From Ichthyophonus hoferi (taxonomy: Eukaryota; Opisthokonta; Ichthyosporea; Ichthyophonida; Ichthyophonidae), in contig NAOQ01000097.1 of assembly GCA_002751075.1 (NCBI GenBank), forward strand, positions 67,608 through 83,085: DNA of 15,478 nucleotides, in the 5' to 3' direction. The position numbers and the translations under genes were made by a program. The notes below the pieces were generated by a model. That model was not told the origin of the DNA. It worked only from the letters and a program-made list of their open reading frames with translations, and ran no database searches. This document shows, in pieces, positions 8,501-15,478 of this stretch; the first letter of the stretch is position 1, and every line of letters begins with the position of its first letter.

Positions 8501-11500
8501 TCGGTATATGTTTGGTCGTTATACTCACCAGTGTAACCCTCCGATTGGTAGTAACCATTGGTATCCTCCTGGTCAACATATCCCTGTTGCTCATAACCTT
8601 GATCATTATACACAGGGGTCTCAGTGGAATAGTCTTCTGCATAGTTTGATTCATTATAGCTTTCAGGATAGCTAGTATTTGTATTCTGAGGGTAATTGGA
8701 ACCATCGTCAGGGTGGTCATACGCCCCTTCCTCGTAGGCCGGCATATTGGCCGCATCATTACTAGATGAATCATGTGACGCTGCTGGGGCCATCCAAGGG
8801 GGAATGGCTTGCTGCTTTGAAGTTGGATTATTCAGCGAAGAACCGTAACCAAATTCCTTCCTCCTGTGATCGCAACCATGCTCAGGCTTTCGTTCCATAG
8901 AGGAAAGGGCACTTGGTGAGGCATTATTGTACATAGGAGGGGCGGCCCCAGCAGTGTTAGCTTGTACCCCCTCATATGGGTGGTTTTCGTTCGATAAATA
9001 ACCATGGAGATTCATATCCATATTCGATTGCTGTTGTTGTTGTGCGTAATCCTGGCCATAGTTATCCTGGGATAGGCTGCCTGTCTCGTGTTGGATAGTT
9101 GATTGGTCAACATCCTGATAATTGTTTGTTTGCCATTGATCTGCAGTTCCGTACTGGTCATGATAGCCAGCGGTAGAGTGGTCTGCATATGTCAAGCCAT
9201 CGTGTGACTGGTTATCCTGTTGAACATGGTCATACTTGTTCTGTTGCGTGTAAGCATTATTTTGTTGAGAGGTTGAATACGCCCCGTCTGGTTGGTAGTC
9301 TGTGGAATAAAAGTCAGAATCTTAAAAGAACTACGCAATACTACTAGAACTAACCATTACCCATCCCCTCTCTCAAAAAGCATATACACAATGCATGTAC
9401 TCACATGGAACAGCAGGGGTGTCTTGGGCAGAGAATAACGGCTGGAATTCACCCATGACTCTGCCACCTGCCGTCACAAATCCTTGACCGTGGCCGGCCG
9501 ATCGATGCTAAAACACGGTGTAGTGAATGATGACAATTAAGTATATAGTAATGTATATATTTGTACATTATATGTATATATGCCTATATGGTGGAGTAAA
9601 TATATTTGCTCGGGCTCTCTGCATAGTAATAATTCATTCTTATTTTTCTCCTTGGGTATTTTTTATAGGTTGGCATATACTCAATGGATATTATTTCTTT
9701 GTCCGTGTGTACATCGGTGTACACAGACATGTCACTACAATATATGACGGTAGATATGGGTTTATATGCATGTAGATGTAGAAATATTTGTACTTAATTG
9801 TATTACAAGAATATATAAGTATGGTAAATCACTCATGAACAACGTTCTTCCTTATGTAAATATTGTAATGTCTTTGTTTGTCTATATGTATGCGTTCAAA
9901 TGTGTGATTTAATTACTAGGATGAGGGCGGGAAGAATAAAATAAAAGAAACGAAAGAACAAAAATAAAATAAAGAAAAAAAAATATAGGAAAGGGGGATA
10001 TGGTAGGATAAGGTAGGATAGGATAGGATAGTGGTAGAAGCAGAAAAGGAGAATAAGATAAAACTGCATAAGTAATGCCGACCAAGCCAGAATCGGTCAG
10101 AAAACGGAATTGGGATAATGAAAAAGCGCATGAAATAACTGAATAAAATGAAACAGGAAAATAAATTTAAAAAATATGATTATATAATGAAAGGTATGCA
10201 TATATCTATTGAAAAAAAACTAGATGTGCCTTCCAGTACCTTATCAGACTCGTCGGGTACATGAAGTAAAGCAGCCATCATCTTTTCGAACCCTCCAACT
10301 ATCTTCCCAACCGACGATGCACTAGAATTCCTGTAGATCAAATAATATTAGAGACCCCTCATCGTAACATTTAATGAGGAAGGAGGATCGGTCAGTATGA
10401 AACTTTTATTTTAATATAGGAGACCGGGTGGGGGGCTCCAACCAGTTTCAACCGCTTGTAATGTAATATATACCCTGTAGTAGTGGTATTTCTACATTTT
10501 TTTTACTTAAGCAATAAAAAGATACCATGACAAAGATGTCGCAGACTAAACTGTGAAACAAATGAAAATGATCATAAAACAAAGATAAAAGGTTAAGTAA
10601 ATTGGAAGGAAGATGTGGTGAATGAATATAATTAAGAGATTAATAACATAAAAGTAAAACATCAAAAAAACAAAAACAAAAAAAACAAAAACAAAAACAA
10701 AGCGATGAAGAAGAAAAATCATCATACATTAAAACTGGGTTGCGATAGCATATACGATGATGTAGAGCCTGTAGACGTAGCAAGAAGTCACGGGAATACG
10801 TGTCAATGTCTTGGCCTGCCTTCTTAACTACGGACAAGATAGACATACAGTACCTGTATTGCACCATCCGTGTTATTATATATAAAATATTTTGGCTGCT
10901 CTGATTGGAATTATTGTGAAAGTGTATTGATTTTACATCACTGTTACATTTTTCAAGAATTTCTTGTTTTTCATTTTTGCAGTTTTTTTTAGCATACGGG
11001 CATCACCCGCTAATACATTTCTTGGTTCAGCTCAGATTAAGTCGGGGTACACCGAGACAAACCGAGACAAAACAGATCTGACCCAAATCAAATCCAATAT
11101 TCTAATCCAATATAGTTTATGTTGATAATGGCCGATAGCCTTCATAAAGTTTTGCAGAATTTTAACAAAATATAAAGGTATCGACTACCCATCCCTTATA
11201 ACTGGTATCTATAAGCATACATCTACATAAACACTGAGCAAGAGGCAACAAGAAGAACTGTAAACATACATACCCAAGCGCAATCTTCCAGTGGCCCACC
11301 TCCGCCAACATTTCAGCATAGATAAGACAGAAAACTTGTTGGGTGGCATTGTTGAACTGTGTGGAGAAAAGAATGAGTGATGGAGCGGGTGGGTTTCTCT
11401 CACACAGATGAAAACATGTATATATATTAGGAACCTTTTATATACTCACTCATACGTACATACACAAACACATACACGAACATATATAGGTATTCCGAGT

Positions 11501-11965
11501 ATATACAGCTATCAATATCCTATCTACTCACCTTCAAGTTACCCAGAGTCTGAGAGTATTCGTATACTTGGGAAAGCTGCGTGTATAGTGTTCCATCAGT
11601 ATTTACGATACCACGTTAGGTTCAATTAGAGGTTAGTTTATTATATTATGCATATCATGTAGCCAATGAGATATCTACACTTAATGAACAATGATAGAAG
11701 AGAGGAGAAAAAATGCGTGCTGCTTCTACGACTAGCTGTATCTATTCACATATTTATTATTATCTAAAGCATATCTATATTAAGAACAAGCAATAAGAGG
11801 CAGAATAACGCAGGAATATGTAAGTCAAAAGAAAAATACGGATTTGGCGAAAGAAAGTATAAATGTGCATAAGCATTGATGTGTACAAACGTATGTATGT
11901 ATGTGAAAATGGGTATGTATGATGGAGAAGATTGAATTGGATATAGGCTGCAAGGTATCAATCAT

Positions 11966-11996
<31 letters not shown>

Positions 11997-12508
11997 TGAG
12001 TAATAAAAATCATAATAAAAATAATGAAGTATAGCCTAACAACCTGTAATGACAACGGGGAAAGGAAAGCACGTGGATTCCTAGCATGGTCGCCACCTAG
12101 TAAAACCATTTTAGGATCGGCATCCAAAGGCTGAAGAGTCTCTCCAGACAGCAGGTAACTGAAAATAAACATTAAAAAGATATTAAAAATGTATTAAAAA
12201 TGCATTAAAAAATAGAGAGGAAATTCACGTGCGATCATGTCGGAAAGGAAGTGAAACATCAATAGAAGAGAAAGGGGATGGGAACAGGGAATAATAATCA
12301 ACGGGTAGAATGGTACAGGCACTCTATACATACATATACATATACGCAAGAGGTCTCATGTATGCATAGAGATCTGTATATATTAAAAGAAATGTTATGA
12401 TACCTGACTCATGATGATTATAAAATAAACATACACTAATGCCTACACTATATGAAGCAATATATGGACTCTTACTATCATCGCATGGTCTTTAGTTATA
12501 AAAAAAAC

Positions 12509-12548
<40 letters not shown>

Positions 12549-15095
12549 CCAAATATGAGCTGCATCTACCTGGCCCTTGACCATAAGCGCGTCAGCCATT
12601 GAACCAATAATATCCTTAGAGCCCCTGGACCAATTAGAATACATCATGGCAACGGTTTCCTGCCACTGCTGAACATCCAAAACTATAGGAATACGTAAGC
12701 TTTGTTAATCTTTATCGAGAGACAAATGTACATGTTTAGGTAGGTGTGTGGAGGTGTAGGTTAGTGTAAGAATATCTGCATGGACGTCAATATATATATA
12801 TATGTGTACATATATATCTAAATGTAGTAATACAAAGAATAATAAAAATAAAACTAACATAAAAACTAAATCAAGAGAATTGTTGGGAAGGCTGTAAAAA
12901 TATGGTTACACATGCATGTTCCTAGTAAATAAAAACTTGTAATACTAACAGAGCGGCTAGATAAGTAGTATGTGGTTACCAGGGGGACGGTTGCAGTATA
13001 GGTTGTAGAGGGAAGGGAGAGCATGGGTTCCGGGCAACTCATGGTCGGTAAAGGCAGCCACTACTTCGTGGAAAGTAGAGGCATCAATGTGTGAGGAGAT
13101 CACTAGGGCGTGGTCCCACAATTGACCTGGGACAAAGACATGGGAAAAAGTGATGATTAGGTGATGGAAAACAAAAGCATAAGCACAGGCGGTAAGAGAA
13201 ATGTAGGTATATGTATGTATGTACGTATGTATGTATGTATGTGTTTTTGTGTGTATATGTGTTGAAGGTTAAAAAGAGATTTTTATGAGTGAATGAATAT
13301 AAATACATCAGCTCGGTCTGCTATGTACGTTTAAACAACTAAAAAGTAAAGCAAAACCGTGCACATTAAGGCATGTGCAGACACGGAAACGTGAACATAT
13401 GCACCTAATGCTATTAAATGCAACGTAGAACCAATCACGTGTAGACCATCTAAATTAAAAGTGAAGTTATACGAATGAAATAATTATGTATACATATACA
13501 AGCAAGGCATAACTAACCGCAAGGTACAGAAGTAAGTAGAAAATAAGAAGACAACAGCATGCACACACAGGTATAAGGACAAAGGAACATACCACGTACG
13601 GCTACATTCACAGCTTCCTTGCGCTTGCCCAAGAGTAGCAATTTATGCATCTGTCGGTTATAACAAACGTTAGTTTCTCTGCTGTCTATGTAAAATAAAA
13701 AGTTTTAAGGGAGGAATGCAGTCCTCCATTGTAAAATCACTTTCGTTCTCTGCAACTGGACCAATTGGTGCTTATCAAACTCTATAATCCGAGCCGACAG
13801 CGGATATATATATACAACAGTCGTCTATCATCTGTACGACTTCGCATCTCCAACATAACAATAATCACAGTGATTGAAAATTAAAAAGTCAAAATATAGT
13901 TACCTAGCACCAATGGGTCTATGAATTTTATATTTATCTGAACTAATACATAATGTGCAAGTATGTATTTCATAAAATACTAATAATTGATTACAACTTG
14001 CATTAAAGTGGATGAGAGAATGCAAGAAGAGTCAGAAGTGACAGATGTAATCTCACAATTTTGGATATCTATCTTAGAAATTTATTAGTAAAATAGGAAG
14101 AGGTGTACGGATATTAAACAATAAAATAATAGCGGATATATGGGTATAAAATGATTATAAAGCCAGGCACGACTAGCCGAACGAATAGAAATACTATATT
14201 ACCTCCTGTAAAGCCCCTCGAACGGGACCAAACACAGTCGGCTGGGGTACAGGCGCACATTCGCCATATAGTTTATTGGTAGGTCGGCTGGATAATACCA
14301 TGTTTATGGTGGCTACCACGGAGGGGTCTGTAGTTTCTTGTGCATTTACAACTCTGTTGTAAAGGGAAAGGGAAGAAGAGAGAAAGAGATGCAAATGGGT
14401 GCAAAGACTTGAGTGTAAGAGAATGGTATTGGACTTAAAAGGGCGGTTGAAGTCATGAACGAATTATACATAGGGAAACGGGATAATGGGAGTGAGGGAT
14501 GTGAAGTGGCTGCAGGCTAAATAAGCCCACAAGTGGACAAGAAGAATTGCATATACAGAGATACAATACACTACATTGAACTATATTAAACTACGTTGCT
14601 AGAATCAAATACGGAGACAGGCTTGCAGGTATCCAGATATGTACATGAATAATATTCATAAAGATATCGCTCATATCTTGCCCATATGCATACACCTTAC
14701 CCGGTGCGCAATACCCCGTCATATTCAACAAGAATAGCCATGAGTTGCCACAGAAGTGCCCCCTCTCCGCCCGCCTGAGCTTTCTGATTACACAGTGCTA
14801 GAACTGACTTCTTTGTAGTCCCTTTGATGAGAGGGCCAGGAAAGTGTACTAGTTCCTATAAAAGAAACCAAAATACGCTTAATTTGAATGGTTTCGCCTT
14901 CTCTTTTAATCACATGTTATGTCTTTTACTTTGTCATCTCCATTCAGTGGCTTTATTTTAAAATGCTCACAAACATAGCGAAAATAAAGCTCAAGTAAAA
15001 ATATTTCTAAAGAGAATGAGGTGTGGGCCTGAATAATAAAACAAAGAGAGAAATGGGTATATGTTACATAGTAACTGTCAAGAGAAAAACAAAGA

Positions 15096-15126
<31 letters not shown>

Positions 15127-15371
15127 TCTTTTAAGTCTAGTGTACATATATGTATAGGCTAGTCTGTGTCTGATGGCTGTTATTTAACTCTGAAAGACAA
15201 GAATAGAAGGAGAAAGAGAGTGATAATGTATTAAAATAATGAGTGAGAAAGACAAATAATGAAGCAATGAGAATGCGAGAAATAGGCAAGAATGAGCAGA
15301 TAGTTTAACCAACCTTATAATAGGATGTATCCTTCAGAATGTTCTTTAGCGAGCAAATGCGTATCAAAGGT
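5317..15371 (-). CDS. SEC16: SEC16-like COPII assembly scaffold, 3' part of gene (multi-exon, 5' end outside window)
   Basis: Protein transport protein Sec16 organises ER exit sites and binds Sec13, Sec23/Sec24 and Sar1 as COPII vesicles form (established knowledge). Coding exons in transcript order: 15371-15314, 14855-14701, 14353-14203, 13650-13593, 13126-12980, 12682-12550, 12158-12044, 11576-11532, 11356-11274, 10853-10728, 10330-10240, 9507-9405, 9299-8188, possible 8058-8047, 7675-7601, 7184-7124, 6948-6830, 6427-6365, 5940-5874, 5516-5317. Each intron is GT-AG and every phase matches, giving 990 visible residues and a TAA stop. Domains in visible residues: end of the central conserved domain with FPGPL at 24-28; helical ACE1 domain about 115-357 (LLLLGKRKEAV, LWDHALVISS, DAAHIC, YEYSQTLG); linker 358-421; Tyr-rich low-complexity region 422-792; acidic/basic linker; KWLPK 873-877; YDPVKKRW 892-899; RGARSRYVDPF 976-986. 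The order and motifs match animal SEC16A. The N-terminal half lies past the right edge. Splice sites come from frame and consensus only, without transcripts. Confidence 0.93.
5874..5940 (-). CDS. SEC16: SEC16 exon s, acidic/proline linker
   Basis: The exon has 22 codons and one base: DGGDDEQEEVLAPPPTDSML then GG. The position and the acidic-then-PPP composition match the EEEKKAPPPPPTS segment of human SEC16A. The acceptor is TTTTACAG and the donor GTACAC. Confidence 0.9.
6365..6427 (-). CDS. SEC16: SEC16 exon r, conserved YDP..KRW block
   Basis: The exon has 21 codons, AHMGEENSLVYDPVKKRWVG plus a final Lys, matching DDKNKSIVWDEKKNQWVN of SEC16A. The pattern of an acidic start, an aromatic-Asp pair, basic residues and Trp is conserved. 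The acceptor is ATACAG and the donor GTATGT. Confidence 0.94.
6771..6780. repeat. G10 homopolymer in SEC16 intron
   Basis: A run of ten G on plus is a C tract in the transcript, about 50 nt into the intron after exon q. It is unusual in this AT-rich window. Confidence 0.9.
6830..6948 (-). CDS. SEC16: SEC16 exon q, conserved GW..KWLPK block
   Basis: A Lys/Glu-rich linker is followed by GWMSSITKWLPKLPSQ. It corresponds to SWFFRWLPGKKK in the conserved C-terminal region of animal SEC16A, where Trp and LP are kept. The acceptor is CATACAG and the donor GTGATT. Confidence 0.92.
7124..7184 (-). CDS. SEC16: SEC16 exon p
   Basis: The exon has 20 codons and one base: DDLPPKSEPPKETVKTDPWA. A charged, Pro-rich linker lies before the C-terminal conserved block. 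Two overlapping donors exist (GTACGT and, two bases on, another GT); only GTACGT keeps the downstream frame. The acceptor is AAACAG. Confidence 0.88.
7601..7675 (-). CDS. SEC16: SEC16 exon o
   Basis: The exon has 25 codons, SNRQSFQYQPESYVEP followed by NIQSAPSVK, in phase 0 at both ends. The acceptor is TATATAG and the donor GTATGA. It continues the disordered region but has less Tyr. No known motif is recognised; coding character and phase support it. Confidence 0.85.
8047..8058 (-). CDS. SEC16: possible SEC16 microexon, 12 nt (TTNG)
   Basis: The twelve bases ACCACAAACGGA lie between a TTATTTTAG acceptor and a GTTAGT donor. Neighbouring exons meet in phase 0, so 12 nt can be kept or skipped without breaking the frame. 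Frame therefore cannot prove it, and only the two splice sites support it. Confidence 0.4.
8188..9299 (-). CDS. SEC16: SEC16 exon m, 1112-nt Tyr/Gln/Asn/Gly-rich low-complexity exon
   Basis: This exon holds 370 codons with no intron, about 38% of the visible coding sequence, whereas the other exons are 12-200 nt. The protein is intrinsically disordered. Roughly one residue in nine is Tyr, mostly in GY, SY, NY or EY pairs, and a QQQQQ run occurs near its start. One stretch of about 180 residues contains no Lys or Arg. The composition resembles prion-like domains of FUS/EWS type. No folded domain is visible. It occupies the place of the long disordered segment after ACE1 in animal SEC16A. The donor after ..PPSNM is GTAAGT and the acceptor CCACAG. 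Several antisense and shifted frames open here are shadows of this exon. Confidence 0.94.
9405..9507 (-). CDS. SEC16: SEC16 exon l, start of disordered region
   Basis: The exon has 34 codons, Gly/Ala/Pro-rich (GHGQGFVTAGGRVMGEF then QPLFSAQ), and ends with one base that pairs with the next exon to make Tyr. The acceptor is GTTTTAG and the donor GTGAGT. It leads into the 1.1-kb Tyr-rich exon across a 105-bp intron, the shortest in the gene. Confidence 0.88.
9508..10239 (-). other. SEC16 intron, 732 bp
   Basis: This is the largest SEC16 intron seen. It holds GGATA repeats at about 10003-10030 and purine-rich plus-strand stretches (pyrimidine-rich in the transcript). No exon, RNA gene or transposon is recognised. 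Confidence 0.5.
10003..10030. repeat. (GGATA)n repeat in SEC16 intron
   Basis: Several GGATA pentamers with small interruptions lie in the intron between exons k and l. Confidence 0.8.
10240..10330 (-). CDS. SEC16: SEC16 exon k, post-ACE1 helix
   Basis: The exon has 30 codons, with VGKIVGGFEKMMAALLHVP followed by DESDK. It is probably an amphipathic helix after ACE1 and before the disordered region. I know no clear family motif here. It is placed by coding character, phase and good sites (CTACAG acceptor, GTACTG donor). Confidence 0.88.
10663..10701. repeat. (CAAAAA)n tract after SEC16 exon j donor
   Basis: Imperfect CAAAAA units read (TTTTTG)n in the transcript, starting about 25 nt into the intron. 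Such U-rich tracts after weak donors can bind TIA-1-type splicing factors in animals; that role here is inference. Confidence 0.75.
10728..10853 (-). CDS. SEC16: SEC16 exon j, end of ACE1
   Basis: It begins GYCMSILSVVKKAGQ, matching HYCEAIAKSILTQP of human SEC16A, and continues with FLLRLQALHHRI, the last solenoid helices. The acceptor is AATACAG and the donor GTATGA, followed in the intron by a U-rich (TTTTTG)n tract. Confidence 0.93.
11274..11356 (-). CDS. SEC16: SEC16 exon i, ACE1 (LAEVGHW helix)
   Basis: The exon has 27 codons plus two bases. QQVFCLIYAEMLAEVGHWK matches QVFKFIYSCRLAEMGLATQ of SEC16A. The acceptor is TCCACACAG and the donor GTATGT. Confidence 0.94.
11532..11576 (-). CDS. 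SEC16: SEC16 exon h, 45-nt exon (YEYSQTLG)
   Basis: This short exon encodes LSQVYEYSQTLGNLK, equivalent to QRTEAYEYAQSLG in SEC16A, so a 15-codon exon is well supported by homology. The acceptor is ACACGCAG and the donor GTGAGT. Both flanking introns are phase 0, so skipping would keep the frame but remove a helix. Confidence 0.92.
11967..11996. repeat. (TAA)n repeat in SEC16 intron
   Basis: A trinucleotide TAA run of about ten units lies in the intron between exons g and h, and reads (TTA)n in the transcript. Confidence 0.9.
12044..12158 (-). CDS. SEC16: SEC16 exon g, ACE1
   Basis: The exon completes Cys from exon f and adds 38 codons: YLLSGETLQPLDADPK, then MVLLGGDHARNP. It corresponds to CYLMAQAGFG and LVLIGSNHSLP in SEC16A. 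The acceptor is TTTTCAG after a T-rich tandem repeat; the donor is the unusual GTTGTT. Confidence 0.93.
12170..12212. repeat. 10-bp tandem repeat forming the exon g pyrimidine tract
   Basis: About four ATTAAAAATG-type units on plus give repeated TTTTTAAT in the transcript, immediately before the TTTTCAG acceptor of SEC16 exon g. Confidence 0.75.
12514..12544. repeat. (TA)n repeat next to SEC16 exon f donor
   Basis: A TA run of about 31 bp begins six bases into the intron after the GTATGT donor of exon f. It could fold on itself in RNA. Confidence 0.9.
12550..12682 (-). CDS. SEC16: SEC16 exon f, ACE1 (DAAH motif)
   Basis: The exon holds 43 codons and split codons at both ends. WQETVAMMYSNWS and IGSMADALMVKGQVDAAHI match WRPHLAMVLSNL and MATMGDTLASRGLLDAAHF of human SEC16A. 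The donor GTATGT leads straight into a long TA repeat in the intron. Confidence 0.95.
12980..13126 (-). CDS. SEC16: SEC16 exon e, ACE1 core (LWDHAL)
   Basis: The exon encodes QLWDHALVISSHIDAST and a following FHEVVAAFTD helix, then SLYNLYCNRPP. It aligns with LWGHALLLASKMDSRT, VMTRFANSLP and TVYQLMSGRMP of animal SEC16A. This is the most diagnostic part of ACE1. The acceptor is GTCCCAG and the donor GTAACC; the split codon phases agree on both sides. Confidence 0.95.
13207..13242. repeat. (ATGT)n microsatellite in SEC16 intron
   Basis: A short ATGT tract with one ACGT interruption lies in the intron between SEC16 exons d and e. Confidence 0.9.
13593..13650 (-). CDS. SEC16: SEC16 exon d, start of ACE1 helical domain
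   Basis: The exon has 19 codons and one base, reading MHKLLLLGKRKEAVNVAVR. It matches RELLLYGRKKDALESAMKN of human SEC16A, where the ACE1 solenoid begins. The acceptor is CCGACAG and the donor GTATGT. The leading Met is internal, not a start. Confidence 0.93.
14203..14353 (-). CDS. SEC16: SEC16 exon c, linker into ACE1
   Basis: One base completes Gly from the previous exon, and 50 codons follow. The sequence is a variable, proline-bearing linker (PVPQPTVFGPVRG) that ends ALQE and leads into the LLLLGKRKEA helix. The acceptor is ACAACAG and the donor GTAATA. The region is poorly conserved in the family, so it is assigned by frame and position. Confidence 0.88.
14701..14855 (-). CDS. SEC16: SEC16 exon b, FPGPL motif
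   Basis: This exon has 51 codons plus two bases. It begins ELVHFPGPLIKG, the family hallmark that closes the central conserved domain, and continues with an NQKAQ segment and a GALLWQLMAILVEYDG helix equivalent to ASLLWNFIVLLCRQNG of human SEC16A. The donor is GTAAGG and the acceptor TTTTATAG. Confidence 0.93.
15096..15121. repeat. (AT)n repeat in SEC16 intron
   Basis: A perfect AT dinucleotide run lies in the intron between the first two visible SEC16 exons. Confidence 0.9.
15314..15371 (-). CDS. SEC16: SEC16 exon a (first visible), end of central conserved domain
   Basis: This 58-nt exon carries one leftover base and 19 codons (PLIRICSLKNILKD then TSYYK). It matches the stretch just before FPGPL in animal SEC16A (HSMEALLQHTSEQEEMRAF). 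The acceptor is TATATATAG and the donor is the less usual GTTGGT. The codon it completes belongs to an exon beyond the right edge. The frame stays open into the upstream AT repeat, so the 5' boundary rests on the acceptor alone. Confidence 0.78.
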
Positions 15372-15389
15372 CTATATATATGTACGTAG

Positions 15390-15390
<1 letters not shown>

Positions 15391-15420
<30 letters not shown>

Positions 15421-15434
15421 TGTATGTTTGTATG

Positions 15435-15466
<32 letters not shown>

Positions 15467-15478
15467 TGTATGTATGTA
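15391..15478. repeat. (ATGT)n microsatellite at right window edge
   Basis: The ATGT tract runs to the last base, about 20 bp upstream (in transcript sense) of the first visible SEC16 exon, and forms the end of its intron. Confidence 0.95.

Noticed and set aside
8227-8774. Several open frames on both strands over the SEC16 large exon
   Set aside because: They are shadows of the Tyr-rich minus-strand frame; their composition mirrors its codons and they join to no exons.

Overview
The window is eukaryotic nuclear DNA: AT-rich, crowded with microsatellites, and carrying two protein genes cut into many small exons with GT-AG introns of about 100-940 bp. Both genes lie on the minus strand, head to tail. 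No rRNA, tRNA, CRISPR array, transposase, reverse transcriptase or virus-like element was recognised. Most open reading frames longer than 60 codons are intron or repeat read-through. The real coding sequence appears only when short, phase-compatible exons are joined.

Right two-thirds (5317-15371): the 3' part of a SEC16 gene, the scaffold of COPII assembly at endoplasmic reticulum exit sites. I trace 19 exons plus one possible 12-nt microexon; together they read as one frame of 990 residues ending in TAA. They cover the end of the central conserved domain (FPGPL motif), the helical ACE1 domain, a very large Tyr/Gln/Asn/Gly-rich disordered exon, and the short conserved C-terminal motifs (KWLPK, YDP..KRW, RSRYVDPF). 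The N-terminal part lies beyond the right edge.

Middle (2828-5316): about 2.5 kb with no gene I can support. It should hold the SEC16 3' UTR and the promoter and 5' UTR of the next gene. A CpG-bearing patch at about 3836-4066 has CCAAT boxes and E2F/MBF-like sites.

Left (87-2827): the first six coding exons of a second gene. Its N terminus has a basic KKKKRRR patch, a SILK motif, an RRVSFA motif and a MELT-like IDFT motif. This arrangement matches the kinetochore scaffold KNL1 (Spc105/Spc7/CASC5). The gene runs off the left edge. The 42-nt exon that carries the RVSF PP1 dock is frame-neutral and has a GC donor, so it could be a regulated cassette exon.

Both window ends lie in (ATGT)n tracts, and similar tracts sit inside introns. 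The organism is probably an intron-rich protist. SILK preceding RVSF and an animal-like SEC16 fit a unicellular relative of animals such as an ichthyosporean, but this is low-confidence inference. The two genes have no evident functional link (secretion versus mitosis) and appear to be simple neighbours.
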